From Antitrichia curtipendula (Eukaryota > Streptophyta > Bryopsida > Hypnales > Leucodontaceae): a DNA stretch of 64,000 nt. This document shows, one piece after another, positions 51,420 to 63,519 of this stretch. Within the stretch, counting starts at the first letter, position 1; the number at the start of each line of letters is the position of its first letter. The translations under genes and the position numbers were made by a program. The notes beneath the pieces were generated by a model. That model did not search any database. It saw only the letters and a list, made by a program, of their open reading frames with translations, and was not told the origin of the DNA. Where the stretch lies: positions 6,156,696 through 6,220,695 of the forward strand of contig OX579638.1 of assembly GCA_951230915.1 (NCBI GenBank), given 5' to 3'.

Positions 51420-52450
51420 TCAGCCAAGTTACCTTCATGCTAACCAAGCTTGCTGTTGGACATTCCTAAAGCACTGATGTTTGTTCCATAGCTGTTCTTA
51501 GTTTTGCAAAGCTTTGACCAGCAATACAGCTCTTCTGTATCTATACTCTGTTGTTGATAGCAAGTTGCTGCGGGAGAAACATGGCTTCTTCACAGTCTAT
51601 TACTGCTCCTTCTCAGGTTCATTTGATGTTTTTTGAGGATCATATGCATGTATAGGAATATGTCTAGAATTTTTTCCGTGTGAAAGCAATAACACGCGTC
51701 TGTGGGCTGAAGACACCTGGTGTAGCCTCACTAACATTTCAATTTGTTGTCTTGTTTTTGGGATGGGCACAGGTGAGGCCCACGACCTCGCGGAGTATTT
51801 TGGATGCTCTACAAACACTTTATTCCTTAAGATTTTGCATTATTGATCCTATTGGTAGAAGGTTTTTGACATACAATGTTTACATGATGTCTTAGTGTTT
51901 TTTTGGACGTTTTGGTAAAATCTACCTTGTCACTTTGACATTTGTATTATGGATGTTGTAGTTATTATTACATACATGGTTTAATGGTAATGACCATTTT
52001 CAGACAAAGTCCTTAAGCCTTGATAACAAAATGGCAATTGTGACTAGTATAGGTTTTGATGTGAAACAAATTGCTTTATCTAGATTGAGGATGCAAGACA
52101 ATAACATGTTGAACCATGATCTATGAAAAGACAAGCCACTGTGAGGAAAGTTTCTTGGACATGAAATGGATTAGATTGGTGCCCTGTAATGTGGGATGTT
52201 CCAGAAAAGAGATTTTTTTTTTTTCTGACAGCCCATACCACTGTTCACAGTATGGGGACAGATTGGGGAACGGGCCTGAAACGGCCCTTTCTTGGGCCTA
52301 AATCCCTTTTAATGACAGTATTTATGAGAGTGTTGTATTGCTTTCAAACACAAAAAAGCATCCTCAAAATTTACTTTGAATGGCTCAAATTTTTTCAGTG
52401 TACAACCCTATTAATGGTTGGATTTGGTATTACTAGAGTAAATATTTTTC
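51420..52450. other. No gene recognised
   Basis: Mixed AT-rich sequence. The 60-145-codon ORFs here have no domain and overlap the dispersed repeat B. Confidence 0.4.
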
Positions 52451-52790
52451 TAAAAATTACAAATGTGGAAGTATATCAAGTGGTTGACCAAGTCAAAATT
52501 GCATTGACTCTAGTTCAAAATTGGATTTGCAAAAATGAGGCCATAGATTTAAAGGACAAAAAAATTTCAATAAATTATTGTATGATGAGAACCTCAATTC
52601 AAATCTATTCTAACAAATTGTATTAAAAAAATGTTAAGGTTTGGTTGTAATCAAATTTAGAAGAAATTTTGAAATTTTCTTTTCAAAATTTATAAAAAAA
52701 TATTGATAATAGCATTGGTGAATCTAACCATATAGATGGAATCTGAAACTCACAATCTACAACTTCTATTTGTATACCAATTCCGAAATA
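52450..52790 (+). repeat. Dispersed repeat, copy B
   Basis: Counterpart of 39,660-40,275 (see that entry). It lies just upstream of the phosphatase gene's 5' region. Confidence 0.6.
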
Positions 52791-52934
52791 TTCTTCCAAA
52801 TAGTACTTTAATGATGATTTTTCTCTAATCGTGAATTCCGGCGAAGACGATGGACGTTTACGGGTTAACAGAAGATGTGACAATAGAGAAGGTCATATAA
52901 AGAGTGTGAAGGTGTAAATCTTCACGACCGAAAC

Positions 52935-53060
52935 CCTAGAACTCAACTGAAGGAGCACTCCCAAGGCAAGCCTGAGCTCAGACTTCGACTAATCCTTCTC
53001 CATCTTCAGCTGAGAAGAATCGACCGCTCTCATAGAAAAAGATAGCTTCGGCACATTGTG
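52935..53060 (+). promoter_or_regulatory. Probable 5' leader of the phosphatase gene with telo-box-like motif
   Basis: AAACCCTAG at about 52,936 resembles the telo-box common in plant promoters and leaders. A GC-balanced stretch follows and ends in GCACATTGTG|GTAAGTATT, a strong splice donor at 53,061. I infer a non-coding first exon spliced to the exon that starts translation near 53,472. Confidence 0.4.
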
Positions 53061-53471
53061 GTAAGTATTCGTGTTTTTTATTGTTCCTGCTCTCGCACAT
53101 GTCTCTTGCGATTGAATGGAAGTTCGGAATGAAGCGGTGCTGTGAGGAGTCTTGGAAGCTGCATTTCAGTCGTCAAATGTTGAATCTAAGTTTTTTGGAA
53201 CTGATTTTTATTCTTGCATTTAACGTTGCGTGGAAGGGTGCTGTTCAGCGTGGGACTGTGGAACTGTAGGGTTGACTGATCAGGAAATGGTTATTTCGGT
53301 GTGTGTTATTATTGCGCCTCTGAGAAGCAAGTGCATCTTGTACCTACGCTGGTTATAAAGTATAGAAAGACGGGGATTACATTTTGTAAAGCAGTTCGTT
53401 CCAAGACTCTCCGGGATGGATCCAAAACGTTGAAGAGCATCAAAGGTGAAGTTACAGGTGGATTGTCCACA

Positions 53472-56400
53472 ATGTCGTCGTCGTCCCCTGTCACACCCAC
53501 GCCTCTTTCGGCGACTCCAAGGATGGCTGGTGCTAGAACCCTAGATGGGGACTTTGATCTTGGAGCGGTCATTAAGCAGCAGCAGATTGAAAGAGATCTC
53601 CCGGTGCCACCTATCATTGCCTCGCAAATCTCGACGTGTGAAAATGCAATGAAGCAGCTGAAACTGAAAGCGAAGGGTAACGGTGGTCGGAATTCGAATG
53701 GAGCAATTGATTGTGAGTTCGACACATTGCAGGTATGAAATTGCGACTTCTGCACGAGTTTTGTATCGTGAAGCTCTTTCCTAGTATTGAATATCCTCAG
53801 AAGCATGCTCCTCTTTTGGTTACATGGTACGCTTTAAGTTATCTTTTTCAGGAGTGTCGGGGTCGATTGGTGCATGTACTCTTGATGGCCGTAGAATAGA
53901 GTGCCGGCATTTGCCCTTCTATGCTTTGCTACATTTATTGAAATAAGTGAGACTGATGTTATTCAATGTTGATTCAGTGAAATTTCGCCAAGTTTGACTT
54001 GTGCGACTGCACTTTTGCTTTTTCAGGCAGAGCAGATGCACAATTACAAGGCAATTTCTCAAATAGCAGTGGCATTGTCGGCCTCCAACAGAGCCAAGAA
54101 CCGCTATGTCAATGTTCTGCCTTGTATCCTTAAAGAGATGATTCTAATGTGTATTGTAGTTGTTAGATTGACTGGTTTTGTCACGAGAATTAAGAGAAAA
54201 CATGTATTAACGAAGTTCTGTGCTTCAGTAGATCTACTGGCTGTTTACAAAGGTCGTCGTGTGTCCTTGAAGCTTTCGTAATGTACTGAATTAGAAGAGA
54301 AGAGGGTTTCATTCCTATAATTTGATGCTATAGATGACAGTACGAGAGTGATTCTCGCCAAGAAGCAGTCTGGAATCCGTTCCTCTGATTACATTAATGC
54401 AAGCTTTGTTCAGGTATTTCTCTTAAGCAATTTTGAACTGTCGAGTCTCAAGGTTTGTCATTGTCTTGGTTCGTCTTATCTATTTTTTCACGATTTTGTT
54501 GGGATCTAATCAATATCAGATTCGTGTAACTATTTAAATAGCATATTTCTGATCCACTTATTGTCACCCTAGACTGACGATGGCAGAAGTTTTTGTTTAC
54601 ACACCCCAAGTACCGAGTAATTGCAAATGATGTGCTAATCTTCGTTTGCAGGACTATGTTCATGAAGATTTGCCCAGATACATATCCACTCAAGGGCCAC
54701 TGCCTACCACAGTGAACGACCTCTGGACCATGGTGCTCCAGCAGCGGTCCCCAGTTATCATTATGCTTACTCGAATTGTTGATGGTGACGAAGTAAGCAA
54801 AGTTATCTTAAGAGGATTAGGGATTGATGATGGTGTGAACGTCTATGGTTGAAATTAAATGCGGACCTCAATGCATGTATACTCAATCTTATGAAGTTTT
54901 TGTAATACACAAAACATTAGAGATGTGGTCTTCAGTGCGTTTGCCATTAGCAACCCTTCCTAACCCTTCCTTCTCAAGTTTGGTCCTACCTAGATAGTAT
55001 CGTGTATTATAACATGTGAAGCTTGTGCTTGACAAGATAACATTTCTTGCTCTGCAAGGTAGAGCACTTATTTTTTTCTCACAGTTTTTTCCCTCCTTGA
55101 TTTGGAACTTTCACATTGAAGCATTGCTCATCCTTCCCTGATTACTAAGAACGTCTAGTACCCCCTTTTCTGCAAAAGGAGCGGAGACCCCCCAAAGCTT
55201 CGGTTTTGACTTTTGATTCAATTACGTGGCAGGATAAGTGCGCGCTTTACTTCCCCAATTCCGAAAACCAGTCTCAAATATATGGAAAAGTTCTCGTAAC
55301 AAACAAAAGTTTTACCTGCAGTCCGCATGGTATAGCCAGACGAGTTTTTGCAGTTCAAGACACCAAGGTACTTACTTCGTCCCTTTCTCAAGTTTTCGCT
55401 CTGTTTTTTGATAATTGGACAACTCTGCTTATACATTTCGGTATTCCACTCTATTTGAGCAGCACCTGATGTTATAACAAAGAGAGCAGGGCATATTAGT
55501 GACAGTGGGGTGGGACACGCCAAAGATTAGGAGTAAAAATGGTTAGTGCAAAGTGTCTTTCATTTTGGATGGTGCTAAAGCCCATCTCCTGCTAGTCTTC
55601 ACCTTGTGTTGCGAAGTGCTTTAGCGAATGCGTGTGGACTTTTGCAGTCTCTGGAACAGCCCTTGACAGTGGTGCATTACGAGTATTTGGGATGGCCTGA
55701 TCACTATGTTCCAGTATCCACGAGGTCTGTTCGTGAGCTGATTCGAGCCTCTTTTAGTATACCCCCTCGAGCTGGCCCGTTCGTGGTACATTGCAGGTGC
55801 ACCCTCTTTGTCCCTTTCAAAGGTTGAAATCTGTCTGGTCAGTTAACATGCATGGATGCAGCTCCCATCCATCTGTTCAATATGATTTTTGAGCCTCACA
55901 CAATTGGAACGCTTACTCCACGCTTCTTATCTTCATAATATTTGAATCCCGAGTTTCCTAGATGCTTGAAGTTTGCTACACTCTTCGTCGTCAGCCCTAT
56001 GGTATTGTAATTTATGGGGTTCTTGTCTCTGATTGCAGTGCTGGCATAGGAAGAACAGGGACGTATTGTGTCATTGATCACACCCTTCGCAGAATTTTAG
56101 GAGGTGATTTGACCGCAGTGGATATGGAAAATACAGTGCGCCAGTTCAGATTGCAGCGTGATGGGATGGTGCAGACCAGGGTATGGTACTTGCTTGACCC
56201 TAAAGGATAATAACGCAGAACTGTGGTATTAACGCAGAGCAGGTGACACTGTAGATTGCCTAACGCGAAGAAAGGGTTCCTATCCGCTGCAAATATTTGT
56301 GCTTTGGAGAAAAAATGTTGAACCACGTAGACACTTCATTAGATTCTTGATCATTGATGAAGTTATTGTGGATGCAAACTTGCACATCAGCTTCTCTGAT

Positions 56401-56730
56401 CTTGATAAGCATGCTACGTTGATTTTGTGGCCCACGCATAAATTTGTGGACCGATATTGAATGATGATCGTTTCGATCAAAATTCTGGCTATCTGTAGTA
56501 GCATCTTGAAGACGACTGCTTCTATGTTCTGTTTCCGCGATTGTGTGTGTTTCGGAACTTGCCATATTTCGGCAGGGCGCAATCCGTAGGGCTGTAACCG
56601 TCACTTTGTACTGACATATCCATTGTTGTGCTAAATGCGTCAATTTTTGGTTCAACAGGATCAATACCGGTTTTGTTATGAGGCTGTCATTCAAGAGCTT
56701 GAAGACTATATCGGCACTGCAAAGCGATGA
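53472..56730 (+). CDS. PTP1: Dual-specificity-like classical protein tyrosine phosphatase (plant PTP1 type), eight exons
   Basis: Exons 53,472-53,732, 54,027-54,123, 54,334-54,413, 54,652-54,792, 55,233-55,367, 55,648-55,796, 56,039-56,180 and 56,659-56,730 join through GT-AG introns to 1,077 nt (358 residues), close to the ~340 of Arabidopsis PTP1. It should hydrolyse phosphotyrosine on cytosolic/nuclear signalling proteins; plant PTP1 acts on MAP kinases. Visible motifs in order are [22 protein letters not shown] (pTyr loop region), [17 protein letters not shown], the WPD loop Trp254-Pro-Asp256 ([10 protein letters not shown]), the P-loop [10 protein letters not shown] with nucleophile Cys287 and its Arg, and the Q-loop [12 protein letters not shown]. 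One intron splits the P-loop codon for Ser just after the catalytic Cys. The N-terminal ~75 residues are Ser/Pro-rich. The frame is open upstream to 53,301, so a longer start is possible. Everything needed for activity is present. Confidence 0.92.
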
Positions 56731-57197
56731 AGAATATATCGCTTATCGATGGATGGCCATGTGTTTCACGAACGGCACACGGATTTAGTTATTTAGAATG
56801 TAAGTTTTTAGTTGTAAGCAACTTGTAGGTTATAAGTTTTATGATAGGTAAACATATCGTAGATACTAGTTGTATTTAGTGAAGGCATCATTTGACACAG
56901 TGATATAAGAGAGATAACAGTAGTGAGCATTGGCGAGATTGGTTTGATAGAGAGCTCATTGCCTGCTGAACATCTTGTGATGTGGTTGTGTGTAGAAGGA
57001 ATTTGCTACATGTGATGCTTAAACTGAGTGATGCATATGATACATTGTTCCTGCATCTCATTTCTCCCCAAAGATCGTGCTTTGTTACCTGTAGGCACAA
57101 TCTGTTGAAATAGGACGATTGTGTGGGCATGACCATTATTAATTGATCACCACCTAGAAGCAACATAAAATTGACTTACTTGAAAGAATTCCAGGGT

Positions 57198-59222
57198 TCA
57201 GAGGCATTGGCACCATTGTGCAGGAATCTCTGCATCCTTGCAAGTTCTGGTTTCGGGAACCTCATCTTGCAACAGATCGATACCGCTCTTCGATCTCTCC
57301 TCTTCTGCTTCGTCTACCCACCTTGCGTCCTTGGACCCTGCCAGCCGAATCCCCTGCAAGGTTCGGTACAGATCTAACCCTGTTACCAACCTCTGCTGAT
57401 TTTTTTGTATTAGCCCATGACGGTTCTCTTGATCTGTGAACCATGGCGGCAACATGACGGCTAACATGGGGTTCTTGTGCTCGACTGCTCCGTTTTGGGA
57501 CAGTCCGAAGTTGAGCCCCATATGCAAGCCATGGTCGGCGGCGATGATCAACGCCGTCCGGTTCCAGTCTTGGACGGATATCTTCTTCACGTATGCTGCC
57601 AAGCCGTCGTCCAGATGCCTGAGCACTTCGGTGGTACCTTCATGCCCTTCCAGAAACCAAGCTAGCGAGAATTTAGCTTGGTGGGAGTAAGCAGATCGAA
57701 ATGATTCGAGGTACTGGAGCTCATGTTCATGGACATGCTGACCTTTGAGGCACCTGGCAGTAATGGAGTATGGCCCCTTGAAGTTACCAAAAGGGTTGGA
57801 ATCCTCAGCGAAGAAATCGGTGTGGCAGAACGGAGACACAAGCTCGTGATCGAAACATTGTCGATCCTCGTGGGATTTGCGGTTCATGTAAGCGGCGTTC
57901 AGGTCTTGGCAAGTGTCGGCGGTGTAGAGGGTAACCCAGCCGGAGTTCGCGAAATCCTCCCACAACGGTGACACCCACTTCTCTTTGGGAGCTGATGAGG
58001 TGCCCTGGAACATGGCTCGGGAATTCGGCTCAGTGCAGAAGGACATCACGTTGTAGCGGAAGAACTGGTACAGCCGAGTCAAGCCCATCGCGTCGACGTC
58101 CTCCAGGGCAGTCACTGTACGCGGGAGGCGCCTGTGGAATCCCCGGCGGCTGGTTGCATCCAGAAACAGAAAGATGACATCGAGTTTCGGGGTATCTGAG
58201 CTGGGCCGAGTCAAGGCCTTTGAAGTCGGCCTCACTCGTGTCACGAGCTTCTCGACGGCACCGCAGCGAACTATGGCGGCTTCAATTCCTGCGGGAAGGG
58301 TGATTGGCTGAAACACCTTGTAGGGGGCCTCGCCTGCTTCCCGAACTTTGTCCATCACGAGCTTGTTGAATGGCCTGCGGAACGTGCCCTCGAAAGCTTC
58401 CTCCACTAGCTTGTCGGCCTTGGGCCAATCCAGCGTGGACGGGAGTGGGGTGTAAGTCAGACGTTGAGCAGCACTGCAACTGATGCTGAGAGCACCATTG
58501 GTGAAATTGGCGTGAAAGTCCAGCGTCTTTGCAGCTTGCCGATCATATTCGTTGCCGCATATCAGTGAGCCCGCCCAGAAGTTTTGGGCGCCGGCAGGGA
58601 GGATGTCCACCCACGGGAGACCACGATGCACTGGTGTGCATACTGCAGCTAAGGGCAACATTCGCTCGCCGCGAAATCCTTGATCCCAGACCTGGTTGGC
58701 CCTGTGAAGGGTGACCGTTGTTGCCACGGCGCTGACGATGAAGATGGGCAAGTGCACCGCCACCAGTTTGTTCCATCCTACCGTGCGCCACAGGCCATAC
58801 TCTACTCCGGCGATGGCGAGCGCCGGAATAACAAACACAACGAAGATGAGCATGTTGTACGCTCCGTGGTGTCTGAGGCTCCCGCCATGATCGTACAGAA
58901 AAAGGAGGTTCCATGAGGCGATTATCGTGACCAGGAGGCCGACCCTCGTCCGCATAGGGATGCCGGGACTGAACATGGCGATGTAGATTGCAGCCAGGAA
59001 GCACGCCATGGCCGAGAAGAAGCATGCTCCGATGCGGCCCAGTTGTCCAACAACTGTTTGCAGGTCGCCCCCTGCCAGTGACCCTGAGTACAGAGACACC
59101 CATAGAGATATCAAGATTAGCACCGCAGCTACAGGATTGGCGTTGCGTAAGACGAATTTCCGGCGCCACCATTCATAAGCAGCCATGAATCTGCCCTCTC
59201 CACCCTGTCTTCCCTGCATCAT
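57198..59222 (-). CDS. Multi-pass membrane protein with DUF229 / alkaline-phosphatase-like (sulfatase-fold) domain
   Basis: A complete, intronless 674-residue ORF (Met2 or Met13 are alternative starts). Residues ~30-50, 66-87, 94-112, 122-142 and 152-172 are hydrophobic, giving about five membrane spans, followed by a large domain with several Cys that suggests a lumenal or extracellular side. Residues ~345-600 match the DUF229 branch of the alkaline-phosphatase superfamily: VIFLFLDATSRRGF (Asp355 metal ligand, Thr357 in the nucleophile position), EGHEG (His527), AADHGLHMG (Asp563, His564) and VEHKNPML (His582). These would form the two-metal centre of a phosphate- or sulfate-ester hydrolase; the substrate is unknown. 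Angiosperms are not known to me for such genes, so it may be an algal trait. It is convergent with the phosphatase gene to its left, 470 bp stop to stop, with no frameshift or stop. Confidence 0.85.
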   Translation of the reverse strand: MMQGRQGGEGRFMAAYEWWRRKFVLRNANPVAAVLILISLWVSLYSGSLAGGDLQTVVGQLGRIGACFFSAMACFLAAIYIAMFSPGIPMRTRVGLLVTIIASWNLLFLYDHGGSLRHHGAYNMLIFVVFVIPALAIAGVEYGLWRTVGWNKLVAVHLPIFIVSAVATTVTLHRANQVWDQGFRGERMLPLAAVCTPVHRGLPWVDILPAGAQNFWAGSLICGNEYDRQAAKTLDFHANFTNGALSISCSAAQRLTYTPLPSTLDWPKADKLVEEAFEGTFRRPFNKLVMDKVREAGEAPYKVFQPITLPAGIEAAIVRCGAVEKLVTRVRPTSKALTRPSSDTPKLDVIFLFLDATSRRGFHRRLPRTVTALEDVDAMGLTRLYQFFRYNVMSFCTEPNSRAMFQGTSSAPKEKWVSPLWEDFANSGWVTLYTADTCQDLNAAYMNRKSHEDRQCFDHELVSPFCHTDFFAEDSNPFGNFKGPYSITARCLKGQHVHEHELQYLESFRSAYSHQAKFSLAWFLEGHEGTTEVLRHLDDGLAAYVKKISVQDWNRTALIIAADHGLHMGLNFGLSQNGAVEHKNPMLAVMLPPWFTDQENRHGLIQKNQQRLVTGLDLYRTLQGIRLAGSKDARWVDEAEEERSKSGIDLLQDEVPETRTCKDAEIPAQWCQCL

Positions 59223-60370
59223 AATTGAGTGCTCTCATATTCGGTTCGTCGTCATCACTGGATCGATTCTTCTGTTGTACCTGGTATCATTTAAATCTCT
59301 TGACCTTGGGAATTGGGGTACTTAGTCGTCCCACTACCCATTTCGACCCTCCTCCCTCCCCTCCCCATGCCTCATTTGAGCTTCGAAGGTGCCGCACCGG
59401 CCTCTCATCCATGCAGGAGGTTCAACTTAGTATCAGGGTCAGTAGAATCTTCACGAAGGAGGAGAACGTGGTTTCTGGCCGCCGTTCCAGCTGTATTCTG
59501 TGAGCTATTGCTGCAGGCTTCCCCTTCATTGCCTGCTGTGCATTCTCCACCCTGAGCCCAATAGAGAACGTAACGAACAACCTGGACATGGTGAGGACAT
59601 GGTGCCTCCTTGTGGTCCGTATCCCAACCGATTCCCCTGTCCCTCGGTATTGCAGAGTAACTAATAGAGATTGCATTGAAACCACTGGTGTACGCATGGA
59701 ACGCCTCTTTTTGAGAAGGGAGGATGGCCGTAAGATTATTTCAATCAACTGCTGAGGCACGGATGTAGTTGTAGATGGTCAGGCATTCAGTTGTCCCATG
59801 TCAGCTTTAGGTCAAAGCAGACATGTTAGGACGTTCACAACTCCCTGCCACCCCTTCTTGATTGTCAAACCATTTGTGTCGGTCAAGGATGCCATAAGAA
59901 ATGCCGTGCGTTGATGTGTAAAATACAATACGCCTATGATCTGGACTAATGTACACAGGATCGACGTACACATGAACATGCATGATCTGCTCATGTTCTG
60001 CAGTATCGGTACCGCCTCAAGTTTGAGGATCAACACTGATGGCTGTCAGCACATTGCATGTCTGGAGACTTTCTTGCCACTCTTGAGCAGTGGTAATATT
60101 CTCATCATCTCCTAACCCAAATTTCCAGTACTGATGGTACAGTCCTGAAGTTTTAGGGCTCTTGTTCTTTAATTCCAGAATTGCTCGTATAATACATCAT
60201 TGAATTATTACGTATCAATGTGCTACGTTACATTCCTGAAAAGATTGTGAAATCGGATCGTCGAAGAAGTACATAGGCATGGAGTGCTGCGAACTTGTTC
60301 AACCCAGTGATTCGTAACGCTACATCTGATGGACAGAAAAGCGACACCTCTCGTGCATGACCTTGATTTC
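59223..60370. other. Upstream region of the DUF229 gene, no further gene accepted
   Basis: GC-balanced to about 59,760, containing the presumed promoter/leader of the leftward DUF229 gene, then mixed sequence. Short ORFs on both strands are without domains. Confidence 0.4.
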
Positions 60371-60429
60371 GATTCTCACATCGAAATGGTTGTGACAGTT
60401 GGACACCACTCTGTTTCAAGCATTAGAAA

Positions 60430-60612
60430 AAAATTAAGCAGCTTCATGCCACACTCACTGCGAAATACATCTTCCCAGGGGTCATCCCCAAAGACGACCA
60501 CAGGATGAACATGAACATCTTCGACACCCACGGTAGACATTATCTGTAGCAATGAACGGGGAGAGCCGGCAGCTAGTAGAAAATCTGCCGAGTGAAATCT
60601 TAATTTCAATGT
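60430..60612 (-). CDS. Possible isolated exon
   Basis: The - strand reads FLLAAGSPRSLLQIMSTVGV then EDVHVHPVVVFGDDPWEDVF, bounded by an acceptor-like TTTCACTCGGCAG and a perfect donor-like GCA|GTGAGT. The composition is protein-like, but I know no family and found no partner exons, so it may be a fragment. Confidence 0.25.
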
Positions 60613-61619
60613 TTGTCGTATATCCTTTCTCCATCAAGAACGAGCGGATATTAACTTCTCCACACAAACTCCCACCAGTTACTAGCTAAGTTGCCCCGGG
60701 GTATATAGTTGGCATTAAATTCAATGCAATCAAAAATATTCATCAACTACCTCACATAGCTTCAAAATTGTTAATTTAGAATGGATAGATATGAGAAGAC
60801 ACGTTCTTTATACAGTTGGGTGGTACGAGGTAAGACAATCCATGTGGAATATGTAAATTAAGATTAGTAGGAGTTCAACCGCTCATATTTAAGTTAAAAG
60901 CAGAAATTGTTCAAAATTTAGTTTAGACTTCATTTAGGCATGGTAGAATCCTTTTTTTCAAAAAAATTTAAACTATATTAGTATGGAAAACCAAGATAAA
61001 TTTCATCTCCAAAAACCATTTGAGATTTTAAGATTCCAATCAAAAGTTATGGACAAACTTCAAAGAGAGGTTGGAAGGAACATTTTCTATGACATTTTCA
61101 ACATCCTCTTTGAATATTTTGTCCATAACTTGGTTTTGAAGGCTCAAAATCACAAAAGATTTTTTGTAGATGAAACTTATCACTACAAGAAAACGGGTAT
61201 TTTATGACTGCAAAAATATGACTAAGGATGACTGACAACTAGTTGCAGTCATATTCTTAAAGGCCAACACCTTGAGAAAAAATATGACTGCAAAATATGA
61301 CTATCAGTCATTTTTGGGCCTTCTACTTCACAAGTATATACTATCCGACCATTACGAACACCAAAGTACTTCATAGGGAACGTAGGAAACATGTATGGGG
61401 AACGCTAAGTCATATTGCTAGTCATATTTCCATGGTAATGACATTTTTTTTGTTTTGGGCAATTCAAGAAAAATACGGGCAATTCAAAAAAAAATTGGAC
61501 AAGCCATTGTTTAAGATTTTGAAATCCTACTCACCTATTTTTTAGGATTTTGAAACCTAGTCACCACTTTTTTAGGTTTTTGAAACCCTAACTACCACTT
61601 TTTAGGGTCTTGAAACCCT

Positions 61620-62160
61620 AGCCGCCACTTCTTTTGGCCCTTTTTTCTTGCCTTTTATTGTCTCTTAGCTCATACTTGTTATTGCTTTTTATTTTTTGCT
61701 TCTTAGTTGTTATCATTTGTTGCATCTTATCTCTTTTTTCTTGTTGCTTTTTAGTTCTAATCATGCTTCTTATTTCTTGTTGTTGCATCTAAACTCTTTC
61801 TTTCTCTAGCATTTTAACTCTTCCTTCTTCTTAGTTCTTGTTTTTTGTTTCTTCTTGTTGCTTTTTAATTCTTGCTTCTTGTTTCTTTTTGTTGCATCTA
61901 AACTCTTTCTTTCTCTAGCATTTTAACTCTTCTTTTTTCTTAGTTCTTGTTTTTTGTTTCTTCTTGTTGCTTTTTAATTCTTGCTTCTTGTTTCTTTTTG
62001 TTGCATCTTGACTCTTGTTTCTTATTGTATCCTAGTTGTTGCTTCTTGTTTCTTATTGTATCCTAGTTGTTGCTTCTTGTTTCTTGTTGTATCTTAGTTG
62101 TTGCTTCTTATTTCTTGTTTGTTGTTATCTCTTAGTAGTTGTCTATTTTTTCTTCTTGTT
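61620..62160. repeat. CTTGTTGCTTTTTAG-type low-complexity tract
   Basis: About 540 bp of loosely repeated TTCTTGTTTCTT, GTTGCATCT and TTAGTTGTTGCTTC words, including a ~100-bp direct duplication around TTGCATCTAAACTCTTTCTT (~61,783 and ~61,890). It lies in the CACTA interior. Confidence 0.8.
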
Positions 62161-62869
62161 TTCTCCATCACCATTTTTATTTTTCCTACCCTAAACTTGA
62201 GCTACATATTTTTTTTGTTGTTGTAAGCCTTTGAAGGTTGAGCTTTGTTGTTCATTCACTAAAAATTAACCTCCCATTTCTTTAATTGTTTATGCATGCA
62301 CCAAAAATTGAAACAAAATCAGTGAAGGCTACTTGCAATCCAAGAGAGCCATCTTCAAATTATTGTAAGGAATATAGGCCTTATTAGATTTTATGAATGA
62401 TTCATTGTGGTATATATATATTTTGTATTGGTGACTAATAGATGTCAATGAAGAGAATTGCTTTCCTTCTTGCATTCTCTCTCTCCAATACGATTATCTC
62501 TAGTATATTTCTAAAATCATATGTAATCATTTTTAATTACATAAAGTCTTTTATTCAGTTGTTAAATCATTTTGATGTATAATTTCAATGCATCATATCT
62601 ATTTAAAATACATAGAAAATGTGATTGTAGTTTGTAATTGAAGCTACTTTGGACCTTAGTCACTCCAATCATAGACCACACACAAATTTAAAAAATAGGA
62701 TTCTCAATCATCCAGAATGTCACGTCCTTGAAATACATATCATAATATATATTGACTAAAATATAACTAGCTTTAGTCATAATGCTCATAGTTATGTACA
62801 TCAAAATATGACTTTGTGCTTCTAAAAATATGATTGCAACTAGTCATAAAATTATTAATAACATCCATA

Positions 62870-63140
62870 TGAACTACTACATCAACCAAAAATATGACTC
62901 ACAAGAGTCATATTCCACATCTACAAAAAATATGACTATACAAAGTCATATGCCACATTTGCCAAAATATGACTATACAAAGTCATATACCACGTTTGCC
63001 AAAATATGACTGACCGCAATCATATTTCACGTCAGCCAAAAATATGACTGATTGCAGTCATATTTTACGTTTTTCAAAATATGACTAACTGTAGTCATAT
63101 TCCACGTCAACCAAAAATATGACTACATGGAGTCACATGC
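62870..63140. repeat. Subterminal AATATGACT/AGTCATATT inverted-repeat array
   Basis: Six or more units of the form CAAAATATGACT(6-8 nt)AGTCATATxCCACG, each a small hairpin about 40-45 bp apart. Subterminal arrays of this kind bind CACTA transposase in studied elements. Confidence 0.85.
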
Positions 63141-63519
63141 GACGTAGGATTTATTTTCATTTGCCCGAGCAACTCAAAAAAAAGTTTAGCCCCCCCAAAT
63201 AGTCAAAGTATATGCCTTGTTGACAAAAATATGGTTAATTATGGATAATTATATCCTCCAAAAATTATGACTGATGTCCAAAACGACTCGTTGGTAATGA
63301 CTCATGTTAGTCATGTTGCAGTCATCTATAGTGATTTCTACGGCCAGTCATATTTTTCGATTTTATGACTCATTGCAGTCATATTTTGCAATCATAAAAC
63401 ACTTGTTTTCTTGTAGTGATATATGTCTTGATTTACCAACTTTTTTTAGTAAAAAGGTTTCTGAAGAAAGTTATTTTACTATCCTCAAATGAGGTCTAAA
63501 GTTCTGTTTTGAACACAAT

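Larger units (their letters stand above)
61181..63418. mobile_element. Second non-autonomous CACTA element
   Basis: The left end CACTACAAGAAAACGGGTAT and the reverse complement of the right end CACTACAAGAAAACAAGTGT give ~43-bp terminal inverted repeats extending into TTTTATGA(C/T)TGCAAAA and ATATGACT. Both subterminal regions are packed with AATATGACT/AGTCATATT words, especially 62,870-63,130, as expected for transposase-binding sites. The interior is CT-rich low complexity (61,620-62,160). No transposase is encoded. The flanking trinucleotides TAT and ATA do not form a clean 3-bp duplication. Confidence 0.85.
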